From positions 150,606,285 to 150,670,284 of the forward strand of contig CM062293.1 in assembly GCA_031216915.1 (NCBI GenBank): a stretch of 64,000 nt of DNA. The letters are read 5' to 3'. The translations under genes were made by a program, and so were the position numbers. The notes below the pieces were generated by a model. The model was given only the letters and a program-made list of their open reading frames with translations. It was not told the origin of the DNA and made no database searches. This DNA comes from Pictodentalium vernedei. Its lineage: Eukaryota; Mollusca; Scaphopoda; Dentaliida; Dentaliidae. Positions 11,220-21,849 of the stretch are shown here, in pieces (within the stretch, counting starts at the first letter, position 1; each line of letters begins with the position of its first letter).

Positions 11220-11640
11220 CAGTGGAGCCCACTTAATTGTATATCTCTTAACTGAATAACCCTGTTAATTGAATATAATTTCCAAACACAAAACCATTTT
11301 CCATATCTCCAGTACAGATTTGACCTGTTAATTGAATATAGGTTATAGAGTAAACTCCTGTTAATTGAATAAAAAATATTGTAACCTGTCAAGAAATTAC
11401 CCTGATTATCCCCAGTTTTCCTATGTTTACAGACCTATTTGGCATCGGTACATCCAATACAGGCATTTAATCTATTATATCTTGTTTGGCAGAGCTCTGT
11501 CAAACAAGATATAATAGAATAAATGCCAAGTTTATCTCCAATACACAAGAAAGTGACACAATCCCTGTTAATTGAATACTCCTGTTAATTGGTAATTGTT
11601 CATTGGCAAAGTGGCTATTCAATTAACAGGGTTCCACTGT
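11220..11640 (+). mobile_element. TcM-B MITE, copy 1
   Basis: Starts CAGTGGAGCCCACTTAATTG and ends ATTAACAGGGTTCCACTG, followed by TA. The motif TGTTAATTGAATA or its complement occurs at least six times in both halves. The centre holds a palindrome, TATTATATCTTGTTTGGCAG against CTGTCAAACAAGATATAATA, around 11,498. CAGT ends with TA flanks suggest a pogo/Tc1-mariner MITE; the many repeated motifs may be transposase-binding sites (inference). Confidence 0.65.
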
Positions 11641-12171
11641 ATTGGTTTTCGTCATGATGTAGCCAAAGATGCTGAAAGTAACACTACACAATAATAAATG
11701 AATATGTGCTAACCAATAAGCTTGTGAGAGCTTCTTCAATTTTCAGACTGTGGATCCACAGGTTAAATGCAGAGGTCCATTGCCAGGTCTGAAAATGTGT
11801 CCTGATTCACAACAATTGATTATGATTCTCACAAACTTCTGCAAGAATCAATTTTCATTTCTTAAATAATTTAAAATTTGAGAGTACAGGCATACATGTA
11901 CTGTTGTCAGTGCAACAAGTAAAAAATTTCCAGTAAATAACAAACCTAATTTTTATGTATTTACGAGAGTTTAACCCTTATTAGGGCCTAGTTCCAAGTA
12001 TGGTATGGTGTTTCCTTGCCATACATGTGGAACACGTTCCAACATGCAGGCTTTCGTTGGTCACGCTAATGGAAGTTACAGTACCTTGACTGTGGTTTCT
12101 AGTGAAGTCTTGGCTGCAAAGATGTTGTTACCTTATTTTGAGGGCACAAGAAATAAAAATTCTCCAAGGCT
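11641..12171. other. No feature recognised
   Basis: Ordinary AT-rich sequence. The GAGAATCA words near 11,820 and 12,490 are too short to name a family. Confidence 0.35.
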
Positions 12172-12416
12172 TTAACCCTTTACCCAACGTAATGGCCAAA
12201 GCCGGCCAGCGCTATTCACAAAAATCACCAATTAAGTTTCATTATTTATTTCATTTTTTGGTCTCAAAATATAGGTTATGACCCCTCTTTGGAGCAAGCT
12301 CGTTCCAATGAGGGGTCATAACGTATGTTTTTGAGACAAAAAATGAAAAAAAAATTAATTATTCAAAAATTTTGTTTGCATGTGTTGCCTGCTTTTCATG
12401 TTAGGTAAAGAGATAA
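12172..12416. mobile_element. PB-A MITE, CATAACC subtype
   Basis: TTAACCCTTTACCCAACGTAAT start, palindrome TATGACCCCTCTTTGGAGC / GTTCCAATGAGGGGTCATA, end GTTAGGTAAAGAGATAA. The right TTAA has mutated to ATAA. The left half carries AATGGCC..GCCGGCCAG as in the 24.05 kb copy. Confidence 0.65.
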
Positions 12417-12500
12417 GGATGCTTTCAGAATCTGTGACAAGAACAAATGACTATTTTGAGAATGAAAGTTGATTCTCATCATTTTCTTGCGAGAATCATT

Positions 12501-12935
12501 TGTGAAAATGGATGGGGATGCGGTGGCAATGCGGTAACCGGTTCTCATCAGATCACCGAAGTTAAGCAACGTTGAGCCAAGTTAGTCCTTGGATGGATGA
12601 CCGTCTGAGCGATCGCTTCGGACTCCCGCATTGTGCCCTTGGGCAAGGCACGTCACCCCGATTGTCCACATGGGGGCATGATGATGCTGTGTACTAAGGC
12701 TACTGCATGTCGATGGTGCACATGTCTTCAACCGCTGTAACCCTGCTTGAGCGGGGCTTGAACAGAGTTAGAATGTTGATGAGTTGACAGTTGCTCGTCG
12801 ATGCTCTGTGGTTCTCTCCAGGTACTCCGGCTTCCTCCACCTGTAAAACAGTCACAGTCACAATTAGCCATTGTGCATAAGTATGTGACCTTAAACCCCA
12901 ATAAATAAAATAATAAATATATTGTGAAAGTGGAT
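12501..12935 (+). mobile_element. SINE-5S: 5S rRNA-headed SINE with target duplication
   Basis: The head at about 12,517-12,610 reads CTCATCAGATCACCGAAGTT, AAGCAACGTTGAGCCAAG, TTAGTCCTTGGATGGATGAC, which matches the internal control region of animal 5S rRNA (GATCTCGGAAGCTAAGC..., TTAGTACTTGGATGGGAGAC). The body that follows (GTGCCCTTGGGCAAGGCAC, CATGTCGATGGTGCAC, CAACC, TGCTTGAGCGG) and the tail ACCTTAAACCCCAATAAATAAA are the same as in the tRNA-headed SINE-T copies. A 13-bp direct repeat with one mismatch (TGTGAAAATGGAT 12,501-12,513; TGTGAAAGTGGAT 12,923-12,935) brackets it, so it is a bona fide retroposed copy. It would be transcribed by RNA polymerase III from the 5S box A/IE/C elements. 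Confidence 0.8.
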
Positions 12936-13041
12936 TCTGATTCTCTAAGTCCTGATTGCATGAGGCTTGATACCCTTCACTCTGATGTCAAATTGCAAAG
13001 TTTTCAGCAGCATTGAACCAGGTCAAAGAAGATAAAATTGG

Positions 13042-13163
13042 TTAACCCTTTACCCAGCACAGACGGTATCAAAATTTGTTACTTTGCTTTTCAAGTTTTT
13101 AAAAAACAATTTCACAAAACCATATCACGTGACCCCCTCATTCGAATCTGCTCATTGAGGTCG
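13042..13163. mobile_element. PB-A MITE, right part lost
   Basis: Starts TTAACCCTTTACCCAGCACAG, reaches CCATATCACGTGACCCCCTC and stops within the palindrome, where a reverse SINE-T begins. Confidence 0.55.
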
Positions 13164-13398
13164 TTCCCACAGCCATGATCTCATCATGTCAGACTGTTTT
13201 ACAGGTAGAGGAAGCCAGAGTATCCTGTGAGAACCACTGGGCAGCAGCAAACAACTGTTAGACTCTCGTAGACTCCAACTTGCTAACTCTGCTCAAGCAG
13301 AATTAACAGTGGTTGAAGGCAAGTACACCTTCGAGATGCAGTGCAGTACGCCTTGGTACACAATGCTATTGTGCCCCCACATTGGCATTCAGGATTAA
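13164..13398 (-). mobile_element. SINE-T, reverse, both ends truncated
   Basis: Reverse complement of the SINE body: TCAGACTGTTTTACAGGTAG, GAGAACCACTGGGCAG, GCTCAAGCAGAATTAACAGTGG, GTACACC, GTGCCCCCACATTGG. The A-rich tail and the tRNA head are missing. Confidence 0.6.
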
Positions 13399-13443
13399 AT
13401 GTTTTGCCTAACTAGTAGAGTGCTAAATTATTTTTCAAAGGTA

Positions 13444-13872
13444 CAGTGGAGCCCACTTGTGTATCTCTTAACTGAATAACCCTGTTCAAATTGAATTGAA
13501 TTTCCCAACACAAAACCATTTTCCTTACCTCCAGTACAAATTTGACCTGTTAATTGAATATAGGGTATAGAGTAAACTCCTGTTAATTGAATAAAAAAAT
13601 CCCTGTACCCTGTCGCGAAATTATCCTAACTCTCCCCAGTTTTCCTTTGTTTACAGACCTATTTGGCCTCAGTACATCCAATACAGGCATTTAATCTATT
13701 ATATCTTGTTTGGCAGAGCTCATGGAGCTCTGTCAAACAAGATATAATACAATAAATGCCAAGTTTATCTGTAGATTGCAGGAAAGTGACACAATCCCTG
13801 TTAATTGAATACTCCTGTTAATTGAATAATTTTCATTGGCAAAGTGGCTATTCAATTAACAGGGTTCCACTG
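13444..13872 (+). mobile_element. TcM-B MITE, copy 2
   Basis: TA-CAGTGGAGCCCACTTGTGT start and GTTCCACTG-TA end, with the same TGTTAATTGAATA motifs and central hairpin (TATATCTTGTTTGGCAGAGC ... GCTCTGTCAAACAAGATATA). Over 80% identical by eye to copy 1. It sits inside sequence resembling a PB-E arm (TAGAGTGCTAAATTATTTTTC at 13,425). Confidence 0.65.
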
Positions 13873-14441
13873 TAATTTGTAGCATTGTATTCTTTCAATT
13901 GGCACTCTTCAATAAATTGTAAAAAACAATTTTAGGTGAATATTTTTTTTTTACTACTGCACAGATAACAAGGTAATGCATACAGTGTAAAGCCACTAAA
14001 GTGGCTTTCAGCACATTTCATTAGAGCCCTGATAGTGGCTTCTAGCACTCAACCAGCTAAGCACACAATGCAGTTATCGTTAGTCAGGATGAAACTGTCA
14101 ACCTTTTGGTTTAAAGTTCAATGCTCTAACCTATTTGACGCTCCTAAGTTGTTTTAGTTAGAATTCACTCCACAATTTGTACCAAGAGTACAGTACTGTG
14201 ATCACAAAATAGTACAGAGAATTTTGACTGGATCATGATTTGGTTGCAATCTGGTTGAAATTCTCTGTATTTTTTCAGTACACATCATTGTAGAACATCA
14301 CATATCGAAAATGAAATGCAAACACTCTGCATCTTATGTGTTATTTTTGCTTGTTTTTCACAATGTACATGTAAATACAATTTTTCCTGGATCGCCATCT
14401 CATTGAGAAAGAAGCTGCTCTTGTGATCATAATACTGTAAT
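13873..14441. other. PB-E-like fragments, otherwise unrecognised
   Basis: CAAAGTGGCTTTCAGCAC-like text at 13,990-14,060 ends AGTGGCTTCTAGCACTCAACCAGCTAA, which matches the right end of PB-E. The remainder shows no gene. Confidence 0.4.
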
Positions 14442-14703
14442 GTACAGAAAGTGGAGAGTGGATTGTAACTAAATCACCCACAGAGTGGAGTTATCACCCA
14501 AAGTATAAATTTCAAATCCTGTACATATAGATGAAAAACACAAGAAATGTTTCAGCCAAAGGACCTCCGGATTTAACTCGGAGGTCCATTGGCTGGAACT
14601 TTGCTTGTGATTGTTATGCTTTGCAACAAATTTGCAATTATTGCTCAGGTGGAATCTCCACTCTGCAGGTGACTTAGTGATAATACACTCTCCAAGAACT
14701 GTA
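14442..14703. mobile_element. TcM-F MITE
   Basis: TACAGAAAGTGGAGAGTGGA start, CTCTCCAAGAACTGTA end, central hairpin CCAAAGGACCTCCGGATTT / GAGGTCCATTGG. The arms AATCACCCACAGAGTGGAGT and GGAATCTCCACTCTGCAGGT pair as in the 2.9 kb copy. Confidence 0.65.
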
Positions 14704-14743
14704 AATGGGTTAATGTTAATGGGTTAGCATTTGTAGTTGACAG

Positions 14744-14996
14744 AATTTATTCCTGATTGCCCTTATGGAAGCATGATGGCACGGTGTAGTAAGGCATTCT
14801 GCACACTGATGGTACACTTGTCTTCAACCAATGCTAACCCTGCTTGTGTGGAGTTGATATATTGCAGAGGCTGATAGTTGCTTGCTTTTGCTTGGTGGTT
14901 CTCTCCATGTACTCTTGCTTCCTCCACCCATAAAACTGTCTGACATGAGGTGACCCTGGCTGTTGAAAGTGTCATTAAACTCCAATAAATAAATAA
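14744..14996 (+). mobile_element. SINE-T, 5' truncated
   Basis: Body from GGCACGGTGTAGTAAGGCAT through GTACACTTGTCTTCAACCAA, TGCTTGTGTGGAGTTGATAT and CATAAAACTGTCTGACATGA to the tail GTCATTAAACTCCAATAAATAAATAA. An imperfect flanking repeat, GTTGACAGAATTT (14,731) and GTTGACAAAATCAT (14,997), looks like a target duplication. The tRNA head is absent. Confidence 0.6.
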
Positions 14997-14999
14997 GTT

Positions 15000-15883
15000 G
15001 ACAAAATCATTTAATTAACAAGTATTTGTTATACTGTTGGCTGCAACTTGAGATAGGTAAATTCTCATCTGGTGTCCATGTAGACTTCGTCTTTTCACTG
15101 AAAAGAATAAGTGACCCGACACACAGTGTAGGAATGGTGTCTTGTCGATCTTCTGGCAAGTATAGTCTGCCACTTGTGGTAGTTAATATATCCCCAGTCG
15201 AGCCCTCACTGGTAAGTATAGTTTGTCTCTGGTTCGATCAAGAAATTGTTTATTTCTCAATGAATTTGTGATTAGTCTGTTGCACATTTACATGTATGCC
15301 TGAGGGTCGAAATTTCATGTAAAACATTATTGTGAAATTCAGACTGAATGAAGAAAAAGGTGTGAAGATACCATCTCAGATTCATTGTCCTTGCAACTTT
15401 TGAACTAGTGACCAGCCTGCAAATAATATTTTTGATGGTCGTGTTGTTGTCTGTTATGACAGGAACCAACAGTTTTGTGCCTGTTATCCCAAAATTGTGA
15501 CCAATCACACGGATAAAGTCTCAATATTGTGGTGTACCATTACAATGGCAAATGTTCTGTAATTCTGTGTAAGTGTATTAAGCAGCACTATTCCATTGGC
15601 TAGTACTCACTGTAGAAAGCAGGTTTTTATTTATTCATCCAAGCTATGAAATATTTTTTAAGGTCTTTCCGCCATTTGAGAGGCAAAGTGCACTGTATGT
15701 TTGTCAAATTCATCTTATCACTTTCACTTCCTAAATTCCAAGTCTGAATTCTAAAGCATATTACATTTATATTAATTTACTAGATGTAATTTTCTTTCCC
15801 AGAATTATCAAATTTGGCTGATATGGCTTAAATCCTGCCCGATATGATGACAATCTTGGCCAATATGAAGCAAGCTAAACTTG
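15000..15883. other. No feature recognised
   Basis: The frame at 15,026-15,271 has no recognisable domain or splice context and I do not call it. No repeat ends are visible. Confidence 0.35.
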
Positions 15884-16122
15884 TCCCCCCCCCCCTCCCC
15901 CCGCCCCTGTGGGAACCCCGGGAAGTGAAGCAGTGCTTGTTTACTGTGGTAAACAAGCTCTGTTTTACTGGTAAAATAGGACCCAGTCACTAATGCTTGG
16001 GGTGCAAGTCCTCTAAAATAGGCAACATGGGGTATAAACGATTGACTGACTGACCTTGACTTTATCTCCATGTTGTGGTCATGATTAGCCATTGTGCAGA
16101 AGTATGTGACCTTAAACAACAA

Positions 16123-16169
<47 letters not shown>

Positions 16170-16322
16170 CTTGTCCCCTAGGTGCAACTAGCTTGTTTGC
16201 TTGGGGTGCAAGTCCTCTAAAATAGGCAACATGAGGTATAAACGATTGACTGACCTTGACATTATCTCCATGTTGTGGTCATGATTAGCCATTGTGCAGA
16301 AGTATGTGACCTTAAACAACAA

Positions 16323-16357
<35 letters not shown>

Positions 16358-16388
16358 CTTGTCCCCTAGGTGCAACTAGCTTGTTTAC
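15884..16388 (+). mobile_element. SINE-N copy with tandemly duplicated 3' half
   Basis: After a poly-C run (15,886-15,905), CCTGTGGGAACCCCGGGAAG, GTGCTTGTTTACTGTGGTAA and GCTTGGGGTGCAAGTCCTCT define SINE-N. Its 3' half plus (AAAT)n and AACTTGTCCCCTAGGTGCAA occurs twice in tandem, 15,996-16,199 and 16,200-16,388, almost identical apart from the AAAT count and a TGAC indel. The tail GTGACCTTAAACAACAATAAA is the one shared with SINE-T and SINE-5S. Confidence 0.65.
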
Positions 16389-16656
16389 ATCAAAATGTTC
16401 ACAACTATTCATCAAACACAACTTGGAAAATTGTCATTACCAGGCATACTGGAGTGGTTTGAGTGTTGTATGATGAGGAATTTATGATGGCAATAAGTAA
16501 TGATGAGGTTGATGAAGAGAAGAAAGACAGGGCTTATATTTCGACGAGAATCTGAGAATCGATTCACGTAAAGATTTGCGCAACAAAACCAGCAAGAATC
16601 CATGTAGATTCTTGCTGTACCTCTGCTAGGATACACATAAAAAGAATCAAGTCAAT

Positions 16657-16934
16657 TTAACCCTTTACCTAACATAGCAGCAGAAAATTAACCAATTCAA
16701 GGCTAACATGAACTGAAATATCCCGACACTGTTAACAAAATTGTACAAATATGGCTGTCATTGGAACTGGCTCATTGAGCCGGTTCCAATGACATCCATA
16801 TTTGTAAGGTTTTATTGGTAAATATTGTGTATTTTTTTAAATATTATCAAATTCTGTTTATGTTTTAAAAAACAAACAAACAATATTTACAGGTACCAAT
16901 AAAACCTTATAAGCTGTGTTGAGTGAAGAGTTAA
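16657..16934. mobile_element. PB-A-related MITE, divergent core
   Basis: TTAACCCTTTACCTAACATAG start and GTGAAGAGTTAA end. The core differs from the family: TGTCATTGGAACTGGCTC / GAGCCGGTTCCAATGACA inside AAATATGG arms. TTAA occurs at both ends, so the same mobilisation is likely. Confidence 0.55.
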
Positions 16935-17303
16935 CATGTGTTATCTGTATACAACAGGGGTTCAACCATGGTGGTCTTATGGGATCCTTGGACACTCATA
17001 GCCAAATGGATTCTCCCAAATCTAGATGAAATATAAGCCCTGAAAGAAGAGAGTTGTACACAAAATTCATCACAAACTAAAATTCAAACTCAAAAGCAGA
17101 GATTCTTTAAAAGGGAGAAGAGGTAGGTGAGCTATCCGAAAATCACGGCTTCCCCAATGGGAATCTGAGACATTCAGATAGCTGAACTAGGAAAAGATGA
17201 AACTTTGTATTGTGTGAAAAGAATGAGAAATAAAATTACACTGTCAGAAAACTGTGACAGATCTGAGAATTTTTGTAATTATTTGTTTTGGTTCAATAAA
17301 TAA
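16935..17303. other. No feature recognised
   Basis: Contains weak inverted words (GATAGCTGAACTAGG / AGGTGAGCTATCC) but no family match. Confidence 0.3.
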
Positions 17304-17545
17304 AGAGGTTATTACCCTCGTTAGCTTCATATCAGCCCTCAGTAACTTCACATCAGCCTTCAACCTTCGGTCTCACGCTGATGTGAAGTTACCTTGGACT
17401 GATATCTTGGCAGATATTAAACTAACCAAGTAAATAACATCTAAATAAAGGTTAGTATCACCATCTGGGTTCTAAAATTGTGTATTGAAGTCTCGACTTC
17501 AATACACTCTCTCAGAAACCCACGTGGTGGTAATAACTAATTCAT
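17304..17545. repeat. Double-hairpin foldback element
   Basis: Outer arms GTTATTACC (17,309) and GGTAATAAC (17,531) enclose two separate hairpins: TAACTTCACATCAG / CTGATGTGAAGTTA, within CATATCAGCCC / GGACTGATAT, and TGTATTGAAGTC / GACTTCAATACA, within TGGGTT / AACCCA. It is probably a non-autonomous DNA transposon; the superfamily is unknown. Confidence 0.45.
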
Positions 17546-18479
17546 CTTGCAATATACCTCCATTTCTTAACCTGATCGCATAATGAAGAGATTAAATTGG
17601 GTATAGTTTTTAATGACATCTGTTTTGACAATCATTCAGGGTCTATGCATTGATTTTTGATGAATGAAGATGATGATGATGTCATGGTATTGTGTTCTGT
17701 GTATGCATCAACATAATCCCCATTCATTGTTTTACTAGTACTATAACTGCAGAAGTTTATAGTAGTGTTTCGGCTGCATGTTTGTTTTACCTGCGTTGCC
17801 AGCGGCAGGGCAGGTCTAGTAACCGCTTGACTCCATCCGTCAGTCCATCCGTCAGTCCATCCGAAACACTTCTTCCGTCAAAGTTTTCTTGGCTTCTATG
17901 AAAGGGAATGATTTTATATTTGGTCTGCTGCTTCATAATGATGAGTTGTATCGTGTATCTAATTTTCAGATCTGCTGTGCAGCCACTTCCTGTTTGCCGA
18001 TACTTTGAAGTCTGTTCATCTCTGTAATCAATTGCATGCAGCGACACAGGTCCAGGCCCGGTATTGGTCCTGGCTTGTTATTTTTTATGTTTAACACATG
18101 GTAGTTTTTTTTAAAATATCATCATGGCAAAAACTGATCTAGTCTAATTTATTTTGTTGAGCTGGTGATTTATTTATCATTTAATTACTGATATCAAAAT
18201 GTTGACCTGAAGATGTGTAATAACTCAATCAGGTAAAAAACGTTTTCTTTCTAAATCAAATGATCGCATTTGTGGTTGCGACCCTTAATACAGAATTGTA
18301 TTTTGTCTAAACGTTTTTACTTGTATTGGGGAAAATACATTCTTGTTGTAATATAAATGCATTTGTTAATTGTATATGCGCATCTGACAATAATTTTGTC
18401 TCTGTAAGAGAGCTTTCCAATAAATGATAAGTCAAGCATTTGATGTTGGTAAATCCAACTGGAGTTGTACATGTTTTTG
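17546..18479. other. No gene; CCGTCAGTCCAT simple repeat inside
   Basis: Near 17,830-17,865 a short tandem of CCGTCAGTCCAT follows GCCAGCGGCAGGGCAGG, like the opening of the Helitron-like repeat at 49.2 kb, but no unit array follows. The rest is featureless. Confidence 0.35.
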
Positions 18480-18580
18480 ACTCTTAACATGCTGAGTATT
18501 TTCAAGATATTTTCATCAAATCTAGTCATGGCTGCTATAAAGCAGCCATGACTGGATTTGATAAAAACTTAATCTTAGTA
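18478..18580. mobile_element. PB-G MITE
   Basis: CTCTTAACATGCTGAGTATTTTCAAG leads into the hairpin CATCAAATCTAGTCATGGCT / AGCCATGACTGGATTTGATA. The left outer arm is the complement of the right outer arm seen at 38.47 kb (CAGCAGGTTAAGAG), which supports a single element with TTAA-containing ends. The right arm decays after 18,565. Confidence 0.5.
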
Positions 18581-19255
18581 TAACATAAGAAATCATTGGT
18601 GAAAAAGCCATTCAATTTACAGGGGAAAATGTGATTAAATGTGCCCAAATTATATTGATTTCATTGACAAGAGAAGCCCTGTGCTGGGCCGAAATATCCA
18701 CCAGCAGCATGCAAAGAGTTAAGTTACAGACTCATATTCAGTTCCAAGAAATTGTACTGGTCATTACATCATGCTCAAGTGGATTGGTGCCTGTCAGACA
18801 TGCAAGTTGCGCCTTTCTATGACCATGACAAACTGCTTATTTGCAGACTTGACAGTTGCGATTCTACAGTGTTGTGGAGTAAAAAGTAGACAGAGAATTT
18901 CAGACATTTAGTGACTGGGTCAAGGTCGGGTTAAACGTCTCACTCTACCTTTGTTGTCACAGTACTATATAGGAAAGTAAAAGTATTGATCTTTAACAAG
19001 CTGACACATGGCAAAAATTTGTTTTTCACTTGAATAATCTTATTTAGATTGCCTCATCAGTGGTTATGCAGAGGTTTTGAATCATCCCCTCAAGGTATAT
19101 CTGTCATTTCATACTTTATGACAAAACTTATAATGAGCACTCGGAAATTAACTACATTCTCTTTACCCTTTCTCAAACAAAATAATCAAAATGGCATGCT
19201 TTTTTCTAAATGTACAAACAAACAGTTCAAATGGAATTCTTTTTAGCATTTTACT
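18581..19255. other. No feature recognised
   Basis: AT-rich, with no gene, SINE or MITE ends. Confidence 0.35.
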
Positions 19256-19500
19256 TTAACCCTTTAACCAATGCAGACGATATCAAAATTTATTATTTTA
19301 AAAATCATTTTTGTAACCTTTTTTCAAAAAAATTCAACAAGACCATATCATGTGACCCCTCATTGGAATGAGCTCGACAAACTCGTTCCAAAGAGGGGTC
19401 ACATGATATGGTTTTGTTGAAATTTTTTGAAAAATAGTATTTTTTCAGCTGCAGAATTTGCATATTACGGATATGGCTGATTCATTGGGTAAAGGGTTAA
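19256..19500. mobile_element. PB-A MITE, CATGTGACC subtype, full length
   Basis: TTAACCCTTTAACCAATGCAG start, CCATATCATGTGACCCCTCA palindrome with GGGGTCACATGATATGG, end CATTGGGTAAAGGGTTAA. The last TTAA (19,497-19,500) is also the first of the next copy. Confidence 0.7.
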
Positions 19501-19627
19501 GCAAAGCATGCAATATCAAGATTTGTTGTTTTGTTTTTTTTTATGAAATTTAAACAAAAGATTATGTGAGACCTCATTGGGAATGAGCTCACCAAGCTTG
19601 TTACAATGAGGGTGTCACATGTTATGG

Positions 19628-20050
19628 TCAAGCCTGGAAATAAGTAGACTGTCATCTGCAAAATGAGGTAGAGGTGCAATCTGCAAGCTGAGAGGTCCTC
19701 GGTTCGAATCCCACCTGTGGCAACCGTGTTGTGTCCTTGGGCAGGACACTTCACCCCCATTGCCCATGTGGGGGCTCGGCGGCATTGTGTCCTAAGGCGT
19801 ACTGCACGTCGATGGTGCACTTGTCTTCAACCAATGCTAACCCTGCTTGTGTGGAGTTAGTATGTTGGGGAGCTGACAGTTGCTCACCATTGCTCAGTTG
19901 TTCTCTCAGGATACTCTAGCTTCCTCCACATGTAAAACTGTTGTGGTCATTAGTAGCCATTGTGCAGAGATATGTGACCTTAAACACCAAGAAATAAATA
20001 TATAAATCTGCACAATGAGGTCCCCAGAGGGTGTATTTGGTAATGCTCAA
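19628..20050. mobile_element. HAT-C fragment interrupted by SINE-T
   Basis: CAAGCCTGGAAATAAGTAGA and CTGTCATCTGCAAAATGAGG match the HAT-C terminus. After the SINE, GAGGTCCCCAGAGGGTG continues the same arm, then it breaks off. Confidence 0.55.
19654..20021 (+). mobile_element. SINE-T with 16-bp target duplication
   Basis: The body starts in the tRNA-like head (AAGCTGAGAGGTCCTC, box B GGTTCGAATCC) and runs through TGTTGTGTCCTTGGGCAGGA, GTCGATGGTGCACTTGTCTT, TGCTTGTGTGGAGTTAGTAT and the tail GTGACCTTAAACACCAAGAAATAAA. The direct repeats ATCTGCAAAATGAGGT (19,654-19,669) and ATCTGCACAATGAGGT (20,006-20,021) are the target duplication within HAT-C. The first ~25 bp of the head seen at 43.5 kb are missing. 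A-box-containing sequence is lost, so it is likely transcriptionally dead. Confidence 0.75.
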
Positions 20051-20177
20051 TGAGCTCATTCCAATGAGGGATCATAAACTATGTTTTTGAGACAAAAATT
20101 GAACATAATAAAATTTGAATGGATATTTTAGTATATATAGCTGCCAGTTATGTCCGTTATGTTGGGTAAAGGGTTAA

Positions 20178-20496
20178 TGATGTAAATCACACAATGGTAC
20201 AGCAATTATTCAGCTACCTTTTAGGGCAAGTGATTAATCGGTTAACCAATGTTAATCATTGTGATTAATCGATCAAGAAAACCCTTTTAATTGTTTCATC
20301 TCCAGTCTGTATTCCCATGTCAGCATCACAGGTCAATATTTTGTTTGCCTGGTAATTCAACATAACCATTTTTTTGTGTAGGCCAAAATTTAATTACCTG
20401 TAAGGTTCGACCATATGTAGAATATTAAAGAATCCGTATTTCCAAAGTCAAAGTCAATGTCAGAATGAGAGGGCAAATGTCAAACCATCATCATTG
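20178..20496. other. No feature recognised
   Basis: A small imperfect repeat (GTGATTAATCGGTTAACCAA, TTGTGATTAATCG near 20,230-20,275) is present, but no element or gene. Confidence 0.3.
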
Positions 20497-20632
20497 AGCC
20501 CAATGAGCTCATTCCAATGAGGGGGTCACATGATATGGTTTTGTTGAAACGGTTTGAAAAATATATTTTTTTCAACAGCTAAATTTGAAAATTATGCTGG
20601 TGGATGTGGATGATTCATTAGGTAAAGGGTTA
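20497..20632. mobile_element. PB-A MITE, right half
   Basis: Begins within the palindrome (AGCTCATTCCAATGAGGG), continues GTCACATGATATGGTTTTGT and ends CATTAGGTAAAGGGTTAA. The left half is lost. Confidence 0.6.
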
Positions 20633-20794
20633 ACTTTATATAATTGAAATATTCTAACAATATTCCTTAAGGGAATCCCTAATGGACTGTAACTGAGCAC
20701 TTACTCTATTCATGTGATCATACTGTTCTTGTGGGTAATGTTCAATTAACATTGTTTACATATTTATATTAAAATGTCATTCCAGATACATAGT

Positions 20795-21050
20795 TTAACC
20801 CTTCACCCAACATATTTGCTAAAACCATCCAGCACTTTTCACAAAAATTGTGTTTCAAATTTTGTTATTTTATCATATTTTGCCTCAAAAACATAGAGTA
20901 TGCCCCCTCCCCTTAATTGGAAATAGGCTCAGTTTGCTGCTTCCAAGGAGGTGTCATAATCTAGGTTTCTGAGAGAAAAATGAAAATATCTGCTTATTCA
21001 AGAATTTCATTGCAAGTGCCGTCAGTTATTGCAGTTAGATAAAGAGTTAA
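20795..21050. mobile_element. PB-A MITE, CATAATC subtype, diverged
   Basis: TTAACCCTTCACCCAACATA start and GTTAGATAAAGAGTTAA end. The core arms CTCAAAAACATAGAGTATGC and AGTGTCATAATCTAGG-like text are diverged, and the palindrome is weakened. Confidence 0.55.
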
Positions 21051-21849
21051 AATCTTCCTCAAGCCATTTTTTTCCATATATGTATGAGCAAAAGGTTATG
21101 ATTTTTTATATGCTCTCTTCCTCGTAACACTAAGAGAATTTAACCTGTCAAATAAGAAATACAAGAATACTGAATCCCAGATGCTATTTGTTTTCCCTGA
21201 TGCAGTCTAGGTGCTAATCCTATAAAACCATCACAATTGTTTTCTCTGGAATTGTATTTTCTACCTGCAACGATAAATAACCGACAGGAATCATTACCAG
21301 TTTTAATGTTGTGGTAATTTACCTACCAGTAAATTCCTCATCATTTAAAATGCTAATGATTAATTCCAATCATTTATAGACATAAAAAGAAAATGCAATT
21401 GTAAAAGTTTTGTAGTATTGGCCCCTGATTTCACAGTATTTTATTTACGAAATCTTAATCCATTGATGCAACAGAGTCAGAATCTGTTCGTGAAAATACT
21501 GCTTTTGTGACCACAATTCTGTTGATTTTTTGTCATAATTCAACCGTTGATAAACCAGGTCATATGTTCTGTGTATAATGATATACCAGCTTTGGGAAAG
21601 ACTATCCATATAGGAAGGGGGGTGTTCACTAATTTTTACCAGATTAATATGTTTAGCCCTTGCTGAACTTTGAAATAGAGTTACATTTCTTGTCGATATT
21701 ATCATTTTGTGCCATCCATGTGACTCAAGCAATGATTCTCCTATCTCAATGTTTTTTTGATAAGGTGATAGACCAGCATGGGAGAAAGGCTTTTAATATA
21801 GTGTGCAATCATTTTTTTAATATATTGTGTAAATCATGTGTTCATTTAT
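21051..21849. other. No feature recognised
   Basis: No gene or repeat end that I can name; ordinary AT-rich sequence. Confidence 0.35.

Larger units (their letters stand above)
19497..20177. mobile_element. PB-A-like composite split by HAT-C and SINE-T
   Basis: Left part (19,497-19,627) has a PB-A palindrome (GAGACCTCATTGGGAATGAG ... GTCACATGTTATGG). The right part (20,050-20,177) is the opposite half of the CATAAC subtype, ending GTTGGGTAAAGGGTTAA. Between them lie a HAT-C fragment and a SINE-T. The half subtypes differ, so recombination between copies as well as insertion must be invoked. Confidence 0.5.

Noticed and set aside
12540..12610. Functional 5S rRNA gene
   Set aside because: Only the internal promoter part matches; the 3' part is SINE body and an A-rich tail with a target duplication follows.
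13373..15271. Scattered 60-100-codon frames as small genes
   Set aside because: They overlap SINE or MITE sequence or lack any motif and codon bias.
19680..19730. tRNA gene suggested by GGTTCGAATCC
   Set aside because: It is box B in the head of a SINE with a target duplication and the SINE tail; there is no acceptor stem.
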